DNA of 6,854 nucleotides, taken from assembly GCA_013330215.1 (NCBI GenBank), contig DUIS01000002.1, positions 1 to 6,854 on the forward strand. Direction: 5' to 3'. The number at the start of each line of letters is the position of its first letter. Position 1 is the first letter of the stretch. The DNA is from Microcaldota archaeon (GTDB lineage Archaea; Micrarchaeota; Micrarchaeia; Micrarchaeales; Micrarchaeaceae). Shown piece after piece: positions 1 through 5,618 of the stretch. The notes beneath the pieces are model-generated. The model saw only the letters and a list, made by a program, of their open reading frames with translations, was not told where the DNA came from and made no database searches. A program made the translations under genes and the position numbers.

Positions 1-624
1 TATTATGACGCTCTTCGCTGCGCTTGCGTCGACATCGAGGAAGCTTGTCTCGCCCATGAGGCATACTGCGTCGATCTTCTGCATCTTTGCGAATGCGACT
101 ATGAGCCCGGCAGAACCCCATATTATGCCCTTTGACTTGCCGAATATGACGTCAGTGCCCTTGAAGCTCGCTATGACGCTCTTGCTGCTTGCGTTGCCGA
201 AGACCCTGGGTTTAGCTGGTATTGCCTCGCCCAGGCTGTAGCCACCTATCGTGTATATGAATTTGCCGCCAAGGCCGTTCTTGAAGAAGTCCACTATCTT
301 TGCATTAACCTCGTACTGTCCTTCGGGGCTGACCGCCTGCGCGTCGCCGGTAAGTATCACTATGTCGCTTCCCTGCTTTTTCGCCTTTATGAGGTAGAAC
401 CTGTTGTTGACAATCCTTACGCCGCCGTTCTTCAGCATAACGACCTGGTGCGGGAAGTGCGGCGAGTATAGGGTGCCTATCTTCTCAGCCTTGAATTCCC
501 TCTTCAGGTGCTCAGCGACAAGCTTGCCCACGTTCCCTATTCCTGGAAGCCCGACCACAAGTATTGGCTTGTTGAGCTTCAGCCCCTTCTTCCTCCTTAT
601 GAGCGTTCTGTCTATCATTTTCAT
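1..624 (-). CDS. PAC2 family protein (archaeal proteasome-assembly-chaperone-like), 3' end cut by window
   Basis: This reads as a member of the PAC2 family (COG2047 type), archaeal relatives of the eukaryotic chaperone that helps assemble the proteasome; the exact role of archaeal members is mostly inferred. The first 208 residues are visible and the frame is still open at base 1, so the C-terminus is missing. Seen in the sequence: a basic start (RTLIRRKKGLKL), a glycine-rich GLPGIGNVG at residues 25-33, FPHQVVML near 57-64, LTGDAQ at 91-96, a central IGGYSLGE, and LMGETSFLDVD near the visible end, which matches the family's usual LxGET element. The start ATG at 624-622 overlaps the aIF2-alpha stop (ATGA), suggesting translational coupling. 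A second in-frame ATG lies two codons later at 618. It is the last visible gene of the GINS51 - L44e - aIF2-alpha operon. Family assignment is solid; function is less certain. Confidence 0.88.
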   Translation of the reverse strand, partial: MKMIDRTLIRRKKGLKLNKPILVVGLPGIGNVGKLVAEHLKREFKAEKIGTLYSPHFPHQVVMLKNGGVRIVNNRFYLIKAKKQGSDIVILTGDAQAVSPEGQYEVNAKIVDFFKNGLGGKFIYTIGGYSLGEAIPAKPRVFGNASSKSVIASFKGTDVIFGKSKGIIWGSAGLIVAFAKMQKIDAVCLMGETSFLDVDASAAKSVII

Positions 625-1421
625 ACACTTATTGTTGATATTATATCCTCCTTCTCCTTCCTTAGCTTCTCCTTCTCGATCTCAAATACCCCTTTTGCCA
701 GTTTATCTTTTATTAGGGTCTCGACGTTCTTTATCTTCTCCTCGGCATCGGAGTAATCTGTGCCCTCTGCCATGAACCTGTACTTTGGCGCACCGATGTA
801 GCTTACCGCTACGCCCTCTCCTTTTATTGCGGTCATGAGCGACCTTAGCTCCTCGGCGCCGGAATGTGTATTGTAAGTATAGAGTGTTGCGATGTACGAG
901 ACTATGTACCTCTTTTGCTTCTTGTTGGCCTCGAGCACCTTCAGTATTGCCTCCTTTAGCTTCTTCGGGAGTTTTGATTCTGTGAACTCTTTTGTGTCCT
1001 GCGTAGCGTTCTGAACGAGGTTTGTGTATGTGGTGAATTCGGAGAGCGCGGTCCTTATCAGCGCCTCCTTGTTGGGCTGCTCCTTCGACATCTTGATTGC
1101 CTGCTGGAAGAGTGCGGTAAGCCTTTTTTCGAGGTTGTACGAGCGCGTCTTTTCTTTGGAGGCGTTCGGCGAAACCCTTTTCAGCGATATGTCTATTGTT
1201 GCCTTCTCCTTGTCGTAGAACATCACCGTGCATACGAGCTTCTGCCCCTCGTGTATGTACTCCCTTATATTCTTTATCCAGCCGGATGACACCTCTCGTA
1301 TTGGAAGGAAGACCTCTAGCTCGTTGTATTCCGGCAGTCTGCAGTATGCCCCGAATTTGCTTATCTTGCTCACGTTAGCTATGACAAGCTCCCCGACCTT
1401 TGGTATGTTTTGCTGCTCCAT
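621..1421 (-). CDS. eif2a: Translation initiation factor 2 subunit alpha (aIF2-alpha)
   Basis: Alpha subunit of the heterotrimeric archaeal IF2, which carries Met-tRNAi to the small ribosomal subunit. The protein is 266 residues, the usual size. An N-terminal S1 (OB-fold) domain covers about residues 8-85, with PKVGELVIANV, KFGAYCRLPEY and the family-typical EVSSGWIKNIREYI (43-56), then TIDISLKRVSP. The Ser-Ser pair in EVSS lies in the loop equivalent to the eukaryotic Ser51 region. A helical middle domain (about 90-175) and an alpha/beta C-terminal domain follow, including GVAVSYIGAPKYRF and a long charged C-terminal helix. I chose ATG 1421-1419 (MEQQNIPKVGE); the same frame stays open further upstream but that part overlaps L44e and looks unlike any aIF2-alpha. 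The gap from the L44e stop is 14 bases with only a weak GGTAA upstream, so it is probably translated by coupling. The S27e gene that often sits between L44e and aIF2-alpha is absent. Confidence 0.96.
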   Translation of the reverse strand: MEQQNIPKVGELVIANVSKISKFGAYCRLPEYNELEVFLPIREVSSGWIKNIREYIHEGQKLVCTVMFYDKEKATIDISLKRVSPNASKEKTRSYNLEKRLTALFQQAIKMSKEQPNKEALIRTALSEFTTYTNLVQNATQDTKEFTESKLPKKLKEAILKVLEANKKQKRYIVSYIATLYTYNTHSGAEELRSLMTAIKGEGVAVSYIGAPKYRFMAEGTDYSDAEEKIKNVETLIKDKLAKGVFEIEKEKLRKEKEDIISTISV

Positions 1422-1435
1422 AAAAAAGTTACCGA

Positions 1436-1720
1436 TTACTGTACCTTGAGCTCTATCTTCTTCTTGGTCCTTGATCCGAGCGTGCGCCCGACAATGAACT
1501 TGCATTCCTTGCACTCGAGAAGAACCGCCTGGCGCTTGCCGAGCTTCTTCGGGTGTATCTTCGGTTCGACGCTGCCGACATAGCCGCGTATTGCCCTGTT
1601 GTGCCTTCTGGTTGCCTTGCTCATTGGGCGTTGCGGCCCTTTCGAGACGTTCTTGACTGTGTGCAGTGTGTGCTTGTTGCACTTAGGGCAGTAGGTCATT
1701 ATTGTTTTTTGTATCTTCAT
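1436..1720 (-). CDS. rpl44e: Large-subunit ribosomal protein eL42 (L44e)
   Basis: Zinc-binding ribosomal protein found in archaea and eukaryotes, located near the E site of the large subunit. The 94-residue product is very basic. Four cysteines form the expected zinc site: C11-x2-C14 (TYCPKCNKHT) and C70-x2-C73 (LLECKECKF). The middle holds the typical KGPQRPMSKATRRHNR segment. I chose ATG 1720-1718 (MKIQKTI) because it fits the family N-terminus (MKxPKTxxTYCPxC). A GTG three codons upstream at 1729 directly follows the GINS51 stop codon; its GTGA more likely serves as the ribosome-binding site for the ATG, six bases away. It is second in the GINS51 - L44e - aIF2-alpha - PAC2 operon. Assignment is firm; only the choice of start is open by three residues. 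Confidence 0.96.
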   Translation of the reverse strand: MKIQKTIMTYCPKCNKHTLHTVKNVSKGPQRPMSKATRRHNRAIRGYVGSVEPKIHPKKLGKRQAVLLECKECKFIVGRTLGSRTKKKIELKVQ

Positions 1721-1729
1721 GTGTTTCAC

Positions 1730-2215
1730 TTAGTTTTCTTGTATGCATATGGCATTTTCCAATAGATAAACCTTATCCTGCTCTTCTATTGACCCTATTT
1801 CCTGATCTTTTTTGAGCGGGCCGAATTTCCTACCTGATGGAAGTATTATTTCAGGTATGTCCTTTGCTGATTTGAGGATTGTTGGTCTGGTTTCCTTGCC
1901 TTGCGCGGTAAGCCGCTCAGATTTAACTGTTTGGAGTATCTTGTTGTAGAATTCCAGCTCTATGTTGCTGATTGGTTGCGGGAGCGGTCTGTTATACGCA
2001 ATGTAGATCAGTATCTTCTGCTTCCTTTTCTCAAAAAACTCATCCAGGAGTTTTTGGGTGTTTTCATACAGGGAAGATCCTTTGTTCTTCCCTCCAAGTA
2101 TTATGAACTCATTAACATCTTCGTAGAATGTTTTGGAAAGTAGAAGAAGTTGGTTTGTCTGCTTCTCCTTCTGGTATGCCTGCCATAAATAATCATAAGA
2201 TATTGTTTCGTCCAT
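1730..2215 (-). CDS. gins51: GINS complex subunit, GINS51 type (replicative helicase cofactor)
   Basis: Subunit of the archaeal GINS complex, which joins the MCM helicase and the GAN/Cdc45-like protein at the replication fork. The protein is 161 residues. The helical A domain (about residues 5-105) begins with a YDYLWQAYQKEKQTNQL stretch followed by LSKTFYEDVNEFI, the usual archaeal GINS51 opening. The small beta-rich B domain (about 115-161) has the diagnostic DIPEIILPSGRKFGPLKK pattern (family form: DIPEFVGxDGxxYGPFxKGD). A-then-B order points to the Sld5/Psf1-like GINS51 class rather than GINS23. ATG 2215-2213 is preferred over the in-frame GTG at 2224, because the GGGGTGG just upstream (about 2227-2221) is an excellent Shine-Dalgarno site. 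First gene of the operon, behind a clear TATA box. The GINS23 partner is not in this window. Confidence 0.87.
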   Translation of the reverse strand: MDETISYDYLWQAYQKEKQTNQLLLLSKTFYEDVNEFIILGGKNKGSSLYENTQKLLDEFFEKRKQKILIYIAYNRPLPQPISNIELEFYNKILQTVKSERLTAQGKETRPTILKSAKDIPEIILPSGRKFGPLKKDQEIGSIEEQDKVYLLENAICIQEN

Positions 2216-2246
2216 CGGTACCACCCCACAGTTCCGCTAATCGGCC

Positions 2247-2260
2247 GTTTTTATATATTA
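2247..2260 (-). promoter_or_regulatory. TATA-box promoter of the GINS51 - L44e - aIF2-alpha - PAC2 operon
   Basis: Read on the minus strand, the element is TAATATATAAAAAC, centred about 26 bases upstream of the likely transcript start near 2228. The leader would be short (about 13 bases) and would hold the GGGGTGG ribosome-binding site. This is the only strong TATA-like element ahead of the operon. The inferred start site comes from archaeal spacing rules and was not measured. Confidence 0.65.
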
Positions 2261-2276
2261 GATATTATTAATCTAA
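2258..2276. repeat. AT-rich inverted repeat overlapping the upstream edge of the GINS51 TATA box
   Basis: TTAGAT at 2258-2263 and ATCTAA at 2271-2276 form a 6-base inverted repeat around a 7-base spacer. A second AT-rich inverted repeat, TTATTA-GT-TAATAA, lies at 2283-2296. The first touches the TATA element and could be a regulator site, but in such AT-rich DNA short palindromes arise by chance. Confidence 0.3.
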
Positions 2277-2338
2277 ACTCTTTTATTAGTTAATAATACT
2301 CTTTTTACTTTATTTTAATAGTGGAAGTGTGGTGTTAA

Positions 2339-2413
2339 TAGCGAGGAATGGATTTGAACCATCGATCTCCGGGTTATGAGCCCGGCGGGCACTCCAGACT
2401 ACCCTACCTCGCT
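2339..2413 (-). tRNA. Initiator tRNA-Met (anticodon CAT)
   Basis: On the minus strand this folds as a full cloverleaf of 75 bases including the discriminator A. The acceptor stem is AGCGAGG with CCTCGCT; the D arm is GGGT...GCCC; the anticodon arm is CCGGG-CTCATAA-CCCGG with anticodon CAT; the T arm is GATGG-TTCAAAT-CCATT. Two features mark it as initiator rather than elongator Met or Ile2: the weak A1-T72 first pair and three consecutive G-C pairs next to the anticodon loop. The 3' CCA is not encoded, so it must be added after transcription. It lies between the nucleotidyltransferase and the operon for aIF2-alpha, the factor that binds this tRNA. I see no intron. Confidence 0.96.
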
Positions 2414-2440
2414 GTAATAATACATTAAGCACGAACTCCG

Positions 2441-2451
2441 CTAATAATCTT
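2441..2451 (-). promoter_or_regulatory. Possible TATA element for the initiator tRNA
   Basis: AAGATTATTAG on the minus strand lies about 33 bases upstream of the tRNA 5' end, roughly the right distance for a short 5' leader. It is a weak match, and the tRNA could also be transcribed together with the upstream nucleotidyltransferase, which ends 54 bases before it. Confidence 0.3.
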
Positions 2452-2467
2452 TCTGTCGGCTACTTAG

Positions 2468-3157
2468 CTACTCATATACAAGATTGTTGTTTAGGTCCAC
2501 ACCAACTTCCTCAAAATCCTTCATCGTGTCAACAGACCTCCAATAGGAATCCCCATACTTCATGCAGTCCAGCAAACCTTTCTTTGCAAGTTGCGGGAAA
2601 ACGTCATACTCAAGGCTTCCTTTATCCGGCAAATACCCAAACACCTCCTTCGACATCACATATATCCCGGCATTAAGCCAGTATTCCTTTAACACCGGTT
2701 TTTCCCTGAAACCTATCACCTTGTCGCCATCGGTGTCAAGTATGCCGAAGGTGCTCTTAAGAGGCGACAACGACACCGAAGCAACGTCCTTGCAAGATGC
2801 AATGAGCTCCTTCAGATCAAGATTCGTAATTATGTCGCCGTTCGCCACTATGAACTTCTCGGTACCCCCAAGAGCGGACACCGCGTTCTTTATTGCGCCG
2901 CCAGTCCCAAGCGGTTCGTTTTCTACCACAAAACTCAGTTCGATACCAAGCCGTGCCCCGGTGCCCAGATAACCTATCAGGGCATCCTTCATATAACCCG
3001 CAGAAACGACAAAAGAGTCTACTCCATAGCTCTTCATCCATTCGATCTGCCAGTCTATTATCGGCTTGCCACCTACCACAAGCAAGGATTTCGGCTTATC
3101 GTTCGTAAGCGGCCGCAGTCGCCTACCTTCACCACCAGCAAGTATTACGGCTTTCAT
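2468..3157 (-). CDS. NDP-sugar pyrophosphorylase-like nucleotidyltransferase
   Basis: Transfers a nucleotide from an NTP to a sugar 1-phosphate, giving an NDP-sugar for glycan or cell-surface synthesis; it acts in the cytoplasm. The 229-residue protein is one nucleotidyltransferase domain. It opens with the signature LAGGEGRRLRPLT (6-18) followed by KPKSLL, where K23 is the conserved lysine. It then has NEPLGTGGAI (80-89), the metal-binding ANGD (105-108), FREKP (150-154), LNAGIYV (161-167) and a final WRSVDTMKDF. There is no C-terminal left-handed beta-helix, so it is not a full GlmU-type bifunctional enzyme. The sugar and base cannot be read from the sequence; mannose-1-P guanylyltransferase and glucose- or MurNAc-1-P type enzymes are all similar. 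I chose ATG 3157-3155 because the glycine-rich loop must lie right at the N-terminus; the frame runs on upstream but into the divergent promoter and L15e. A GTGGT six bases upstream may be the ribosome site. Confidence 0.9.
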   Translation of the reverse strand: MKAVILAGGEGRRLRPLTNDKPKSLLVVGGKPIIDWQIEWMKSYGVDSFVVSAGYMKDALIGYLGTGARLGIELSFVVENEPLGTGGAIKNAVSALGGTEKFIVANGDIITNLDLKELIASCKDVASVSLSPLKSTFGILDTDGDKVIGFREKPVLKEYWLNAGIYVMSKEVFGYLPDKGSLEYDVFPQLAKKGLLDCMKYGDSYWRSVDTMKDFEEVGVDLNNNLVYE

Positions 3158-3182
3158 TAAACTACCACAAACAAGATGTAAA

Positions 3183-3224
3183 TTATTAAATAGCGAAAAG
3201 TTAAATATACTACCGTATATAATA
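3183..3224. promoter_or_regulatory. Divergent promoter region between nucleotidyltransferase and L15e
   Basis: The 117-base gap holds several TATA-like elements. For L15e on the plus strand: purine-rich GCGAAAAG (3193-3200, BRE-like) followed by TTAAATAT (3201-3208), and a second GTATATAATA at 3215-3224. For the nucleotidyltransferase on the minus strand: ATTTAATAA (3191-3183), which would give an almost leaderless transcript, or the reverse reading of the 3215-3224 element, which would leave a leader of about 34 bases. Which elements are used cannot be told from the sequence. Confidence 0.5.
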
Positions 3225-3274
3225 TCTAAAACAGCAGTTTCCTTCCAGCAAATCTCAAATACGAAAGTGGTCAA

Positions 3275-3835
3275 GTGAGCATGTATAAGCAAATGAAGCA
3301 GACGTTCATATCCGAATACAAGGAGCGTGCGCCAGTCTACAAATCCAACATAATAAGGTGGAATTCAGAGGCACCAACCGTATGGGTAGCTGGACCAACA
3401 AACATAGCAAGGGCAAGAGAGCTGGGGTACAGGGCAAAGGAAGGCATATTCATCGCAAGGGTAAGGGTTCATGGGGGAAGCAAGAAGAGAAAGCAGGCGG
3501 GCGGAGGAAGAAAACCCTCGAAAAGCGGAAGATACTTCACTTTCAGAAAATCATCGCAGTCAATCGCGGAGGAAAGAGCATCGCGGAGGTTTACCAACTC
3601 TGTCGCGCTTAATTCATATTTTGTCGGCACATCAGGATCCGAGAAGTACTTCGAGGTGATACTGCTGGACAGAAACAGCAGAGCACTTACGTCGGATCCG
3701 CATTACAGCGGCATAATAACAAAGAAAGGAAGGGTTGAGCGGGGTCTTACCGCCTCGGGTAAAAGGCACCGGGGCATAATCAGGAAAAGGTTCGGCTCGC
3801 ACAAATTAAGGCAGGGCAACCGCGTAACCCCATAA
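3275..3835 (+). CDS. rpl15e: Large-subunit ribosomal protein eL15 (L15e)
   Basis: Structural ribosomal protein of archaea and eukaryotes, buried in 23S rRNA. The product is 186 residues, slightly shorter than the roughly 190-plus usual in archaea, and strongly basic. Family marks: MSMYKQMKQTF at the start, RARELGYRAKEGIFIARVRV (about 45-64) with the conserved LGYxAKxG core, the GGSKKRKQAGGGRKPSK basic loop, YFEVILLD, DPHYSGI, and RGLTASGKRHRG near the C-terminus. I keep the GTG start at 3275 because MSMYK matches the family N-terminus. The alternative is ATG 3281 (MYKQM), two codons in, with GTGA just before it. A GTGG at 3267-3270 could act as the ribosome-binding site for the GTG. It is transcribed away from the nucleotidyltransferase. 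Confidence 0.95.
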   Translation: MSMYKQMKQTFISEYKERAPVYKSNIIRWNSEAPTVWVAGPTNIARARELGYRAKEGIFIARVRVHGGSKKRKQAGGGRKPSKSGRYFTFRKSSQSIAEERASRRFTNSVALNSYFVGTSGSEKYFEVILLDRNSRALTSDPHYSGIITKKGRVERGLTASGKRHRGIIRKRFGSHKLRQGNRVTP

Positions 3836-3872
3836 AACGACCCAAAAAACACGCAACGAAAAAAGCCGCAGG

Positions 3873-3886
3873 AAAGAATTATATAT
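3873..3886 (+). promoter_or_regulatory. Promoter (BRE plus TATA) of the unrecognised gene at 3919
   Basis: AAAGAA (3873-3878) followed by TTATATAT (3879-3886) lies 43 to 51 bases downstream of the L15e stop codon. It predicts a transcript start near 3908 and a leader of about ten bases that contains GTGGT, ahead of ATG 3919. The unrecognised gene therefore need not depend on L15e transcription. Confidence 0.6.
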
Positions 3887-3918
3887 CTGATAATGGCATA
3901 TAACGTCTCAGTGGTAAA

Positions 3919-4410
3919 ATGGTGCAAGCTACTACGATATCTGAAACAGCCACGCAAGAAGCAATAAGGCCCGTACTCCTAACTAGGCACCGCAGACGTC
4001 TTGCAGGCGCAAAGGACATTGCCACAGAGGCGAAGGGGGAGCTACCATCCTTGAAGGAATTTATTCTATGGCTCGAGGACAAGGAAAATTATAGTCAAGC
4101 AAAAAGAGACTGGTATTGGCTACGCGAAGAGCCAAATCTTAACCTCATAGACCCGTGCAGAATAGAGTACAAAAAAGGAACACTTAAATCGGTATCAAAA
4201 GAGGAATGGGACACGCTTGACGAAGACAAAAAAGCCAGGTTCCATCCTGGAAACGGGTCCCTCTGCCTTGGTGTGGGCTTGACTGACTGCAAATCCGGCC
4301 TCACCGCATTTGCGGACGCCAGCCCGGACCACCTTGCAAGGGTAGCATATGTCAAGCAAAAACCAAAACCAGAAGCCTCAGTTCAACCCGAAATTCTCTT
4401 GCGCCAATAA
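3919..4410 (+). CDS. Hypothetical protein, 163 residues, family not recognised
   Basis: I do not recognise this protein. A clear promoter, a GTGGT ribosome site four bases upstream of ATG 3919, and codon use like its neighbours (AGG and ATA present) support a real gene. The N-terminus is Thr/Ala-rich, then basic (RPVLLTRHRRRLAGAKD, about 17-33). The middle is tryptophan-rich and charged (FILWLEDKENY at 48-58; DWYWLREEPNLNLIDPC at 64-80). The C-terminal half has SKEEWDTLDEDKKARFHPG (93-111), then LCLGVGLTDCKSGLTAF (115-131) and LARVAYVKQKPKPE. Cysteines sit at 80, 116 and 124, which is too few for an evident zinc ribbon. There is no signal peptide or membrane segment. The N-terminal 40 residues and the last 15 look disordered. 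It lies between L15e and TFE on the same strand, which hints at a link to translation or transcription but shows nothing specific. Confidence 0.75.
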   Translation: MVQATTISETATQEAIRPVLLTRHRRRLAGAKDIATEAKGELPSLKEFILWLEDKENYSQAKRDWYWLREEPNLNLIDPCRIEYKKGTLKSVSKEEWDTLDEDKKARFHPGNGSLCLGVGLTDCKSGLTAFADASPDHLARVAYVKQKPKPEASVQPEILLRQ

Positions 4411-4412
4411 GC

Positions 4413-4443
4413 GGATTTTTACCCGATTTATGCGCGAAAATCC
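4413..4443 (+). terminator. Possible hairpin/terminator after the hypothetical gene
   Basis: GGATTTT (4413-4419) and AAAATCC (4437-4443) are perfect 7-base complements separated by 17 bases, starting right after the stop codon. The left arm includes a run of five T. Archaeal terminators are T-runs with no need of a hairpin, so the T-run may matter more than the fold. Support is weak. Confidence 0.3.
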
Positions 4444-4456
4444 CACAACGCAACGC

Positions 4457-4464
4457 ATATATAT
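4457..4464 (+). promoter_or_regulatory. TATA box of the TFE - pcc1 - HAD gene group
   Basis: ATATATAT centred about 53 bases before the TFE start ATG, predicting a transcript start near 4487 and a leader of about 27 bases with the AGGTG ribosome site. No TATA element is evident in the 40-base gap before pcc1 or in the 3-base gap after it, so the three genes are probably one transcript. Confidence 0.55.
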
Positions 4465-4513
4465 CTCCGATGCGTAATATACGTATAGGCATTGAAGGGA
4501 CCAGGTGCTTACA

Positions 4514-5329
4514 ATGGTAAAATCAAAAAAATCTAATACTAAGGCAAGGAAAAACCTCAAGGCCAGGGTACATAAGGCGGTGAGGCCAGCTAAGGCAAAA
4601 AGACCAAAACCAGCTATAAAACACAAAGGCAGGTCGGCGCCAAGGAACAAGACAGAGCTGCGTAAGCACGTCAAGGTTGTGTCAATTGCAAGCAAGCAGA
4701 AACTGGCGCACGGCGCAACAACCCTCCCAGGCAAGGAGAAGGCCGCGGAAGGCAGGAAGAAGGTAAATGTAAGCATACCGCAGCCCGAAGAGGTAAAGGA
4801 GGCGCTTGACAGGCTGCTCACAAACGAAAGGGCAACCGAATACCTGAAAAAGAACGTCAGCAAGATGGCTGTCGATGTCGTAGGGATGCTCGTGACGCCA
4901 AAAACCGACGAATTCCTCGCGGAGCAGATCGGCATAAAGATAAACGCGATAAGGCGTATACTCAACATAATGCAGGGCTACGGCATAACCAATTACTACA
5001 TATCAAAGAACACCAAGGGCTGGCTCTCATTCGCATGGTACATAAACACCAACAAGCTTGCGCCCTTCCTTGAATACATAGACAGCATGGAGAAGGACAA
5101 GTCGATAATAAACGACACCTGCAACGATTATTTCGTATGCCAGAGCTGCTACAGGAGTGACAAGTTCATATTCACGTTCGACTCGGCGTTCGAAAGCTCT
5201 TTCAAGTGCACGAACTGCGGCAAGGGCCTGAGCAGGATGAACAAGGAGGAGGTCTCCACACTTACAAATGTAAAGGAGCCAAAGGCCTACAACACAGTAG
5301 GCCCGACAGAAGTGAAGAAGCCAGTATAG
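4514..5329 (+). CDS. tfe: Transcription factor E (TFE/TFE-alpha) with a long basic N-terminal extension
   Basis: Archaeal counterpart of the TFIIE alpha subunit; it binds RNA polymerase and helps open promoters with TBP and TFB. The 271-residue protein has two recognisable parts. A winged-helix domain at about 95-185 has the family core FLAEQIGIKINAIRRILNIM (the eLAeeLGIkvNdVRkiLykL equivalent) and GWLSFAWYINTNKL. A zinc ribbon at about 205-240 has C209-x2-C212 and C232-x2-C235, in the pattern YFVCQSC...FTFDSAFESSFKCTNCGKGL. Both match TFE closely. Unusual is the first ~93 residues: K/R-rich (20 of the first 50 residues are K or R, with only one acidic) with Ala and Pro, like a histone-tail or H1-like segment; typical archaeal TFE starts almost at the winged helix. 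A further tail of about 30 residues follows the ribbon. ATG 4514 is chosen with AGGTG at 4503-4507; an in-frame GTG at 4505 is part of that site. Confidence 0.9.
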   Translation: MVKSKKSNTKARKNLKARVHKAVRPAKAKRPKPAIKHKGRSAPRNKTELRKHVKVVSIASKQKLAHGATTLPGKEKAAEGRKKVNVSIPQPEEVKEALDRLLTNERATEYLKKNVSKMAVDVVGMLVTPKTDEFLAEQIGIKINAIRRILNIMQGYGITNYYISKNTKGWLSFAWYINTNKLAPFLEYIDSMEKDKSIINDTCNDYFVCQSCYRSDKFIFTFDSAFESSFKCTNCGKGLSRMNKEEVSTLTNVKEPKAYNTVGPTEVKKPV

Positions 5330-5369
5330 CGCAGCAATCCTCCAACAGCAAAGCTTATGGGGTACTCAG

Positions 5370-5615
5370 ATGAAAAGCGGGGCAAATCTCACACTAAAAC
5401 TTCTCGTTAAAAAAGACCCCAAGATAAAATACCTCAAGATACTCTCGCAAAAGGGCAGCAGGGAGAGGAGTACAATAAGCTTAAAAGAGCAGAGGGCCAA
5501 TCTAATCATAGAGATAAAGGCAAAGGACGCAACAGCACTAAGGGCGTCAGTAAATTCTATACTCAGGGACTTGCAAGCGATCGAAGCAACAAATACCAAC
5601 ACCAAAGGTGTGTAA
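5370..5615 (+). CDS. pcc1: KEOPS complex subunit Pcc1
   Basis: Small dimerising subunit of KEOPS, the complex (with Kae1, Bud32 and Cgi121) that makes the t6A modification at position 37 of ANN-decoding tRNAs, including tRNA-Met and Ile. The product is 81 residues, normal for the family. The C-terminal half carries the hallmark: LIIEIKAKDATALRASVNSI (45-64) followed by LRDLQAIEA, close to the family's IxAxDxxALRAxxNSxLR. ATG 5370 has GGGGT (5359-5363) six bases upstream. It starts 40 bases after TFE and ends three bases before the HAD gene, whose ribosome site AAGGTG (5605-5610) lies inside the end of pcc1. The N-terminal half is more divergent, so the call rests on the C-terminal motif. Confidence 0.85.
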   Translation: MKSGANLTLKLLVKKDPKIKYLKILSQKGSRERSTISLKEQRANLIIEIKAKDATALRASVNSILRDLQAIEATNTNTKGV

Positions 5616-5618
5616 TCT

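Noticed and set aside
5..241. 78-codon plus-strand frame at the left edge
   Set aside because: Antisense to the PAC2 protein gene, whose family motifs are clear on the other strand.
703..1233. 176-codon open frame on the minus strand inside aIF2-alpha
   Set aside because: Low-complexity, R/K/G-rich frame-shifted shadow of a gene with full homology in the other frame.
1422..1682. Upstream extension of the aIF2-alpha reading frame by 87 codons
   Set aside because: It overlaps L44e in another frame, is a low-complexity Q/R/E-rich shadow, and aIF2-alpha homology begins at the ATG at 1421.
2225..2338. Possible small RNA in the AT-rich gap between GINS51 and the tRNA
   Set aside because: No C/D or K-turn signatures and no GC-rich fold; the gap is adequately explained by the operon promoter and flanking AT-rich DNA.
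3158..3292. Upstream extension of the nucleotidyltransferase frame by 45 codons
   Set aside because: It would run through the divergent promoter region and into L15e, and the glycine-rich loop of this family lies at the very N-terminus, which fits the ATG at 3157.
3703..3957. 84-codon minus-strand frame with a Cys/Phe-rich hydrophobic part
   Set aside because: Antisense to L15e and its downstream promoter; no recognisable domain or ribosome site.
4378..4968. 196-codon open frame on the minus strand with hydrophobic stretches that look like membrane segments
   Set aside because: It is antisense to the TFE gene; the hydrophobic look comes from reading Lys/Arg/Ala-rich codons backwards. No ribosome site or family match.
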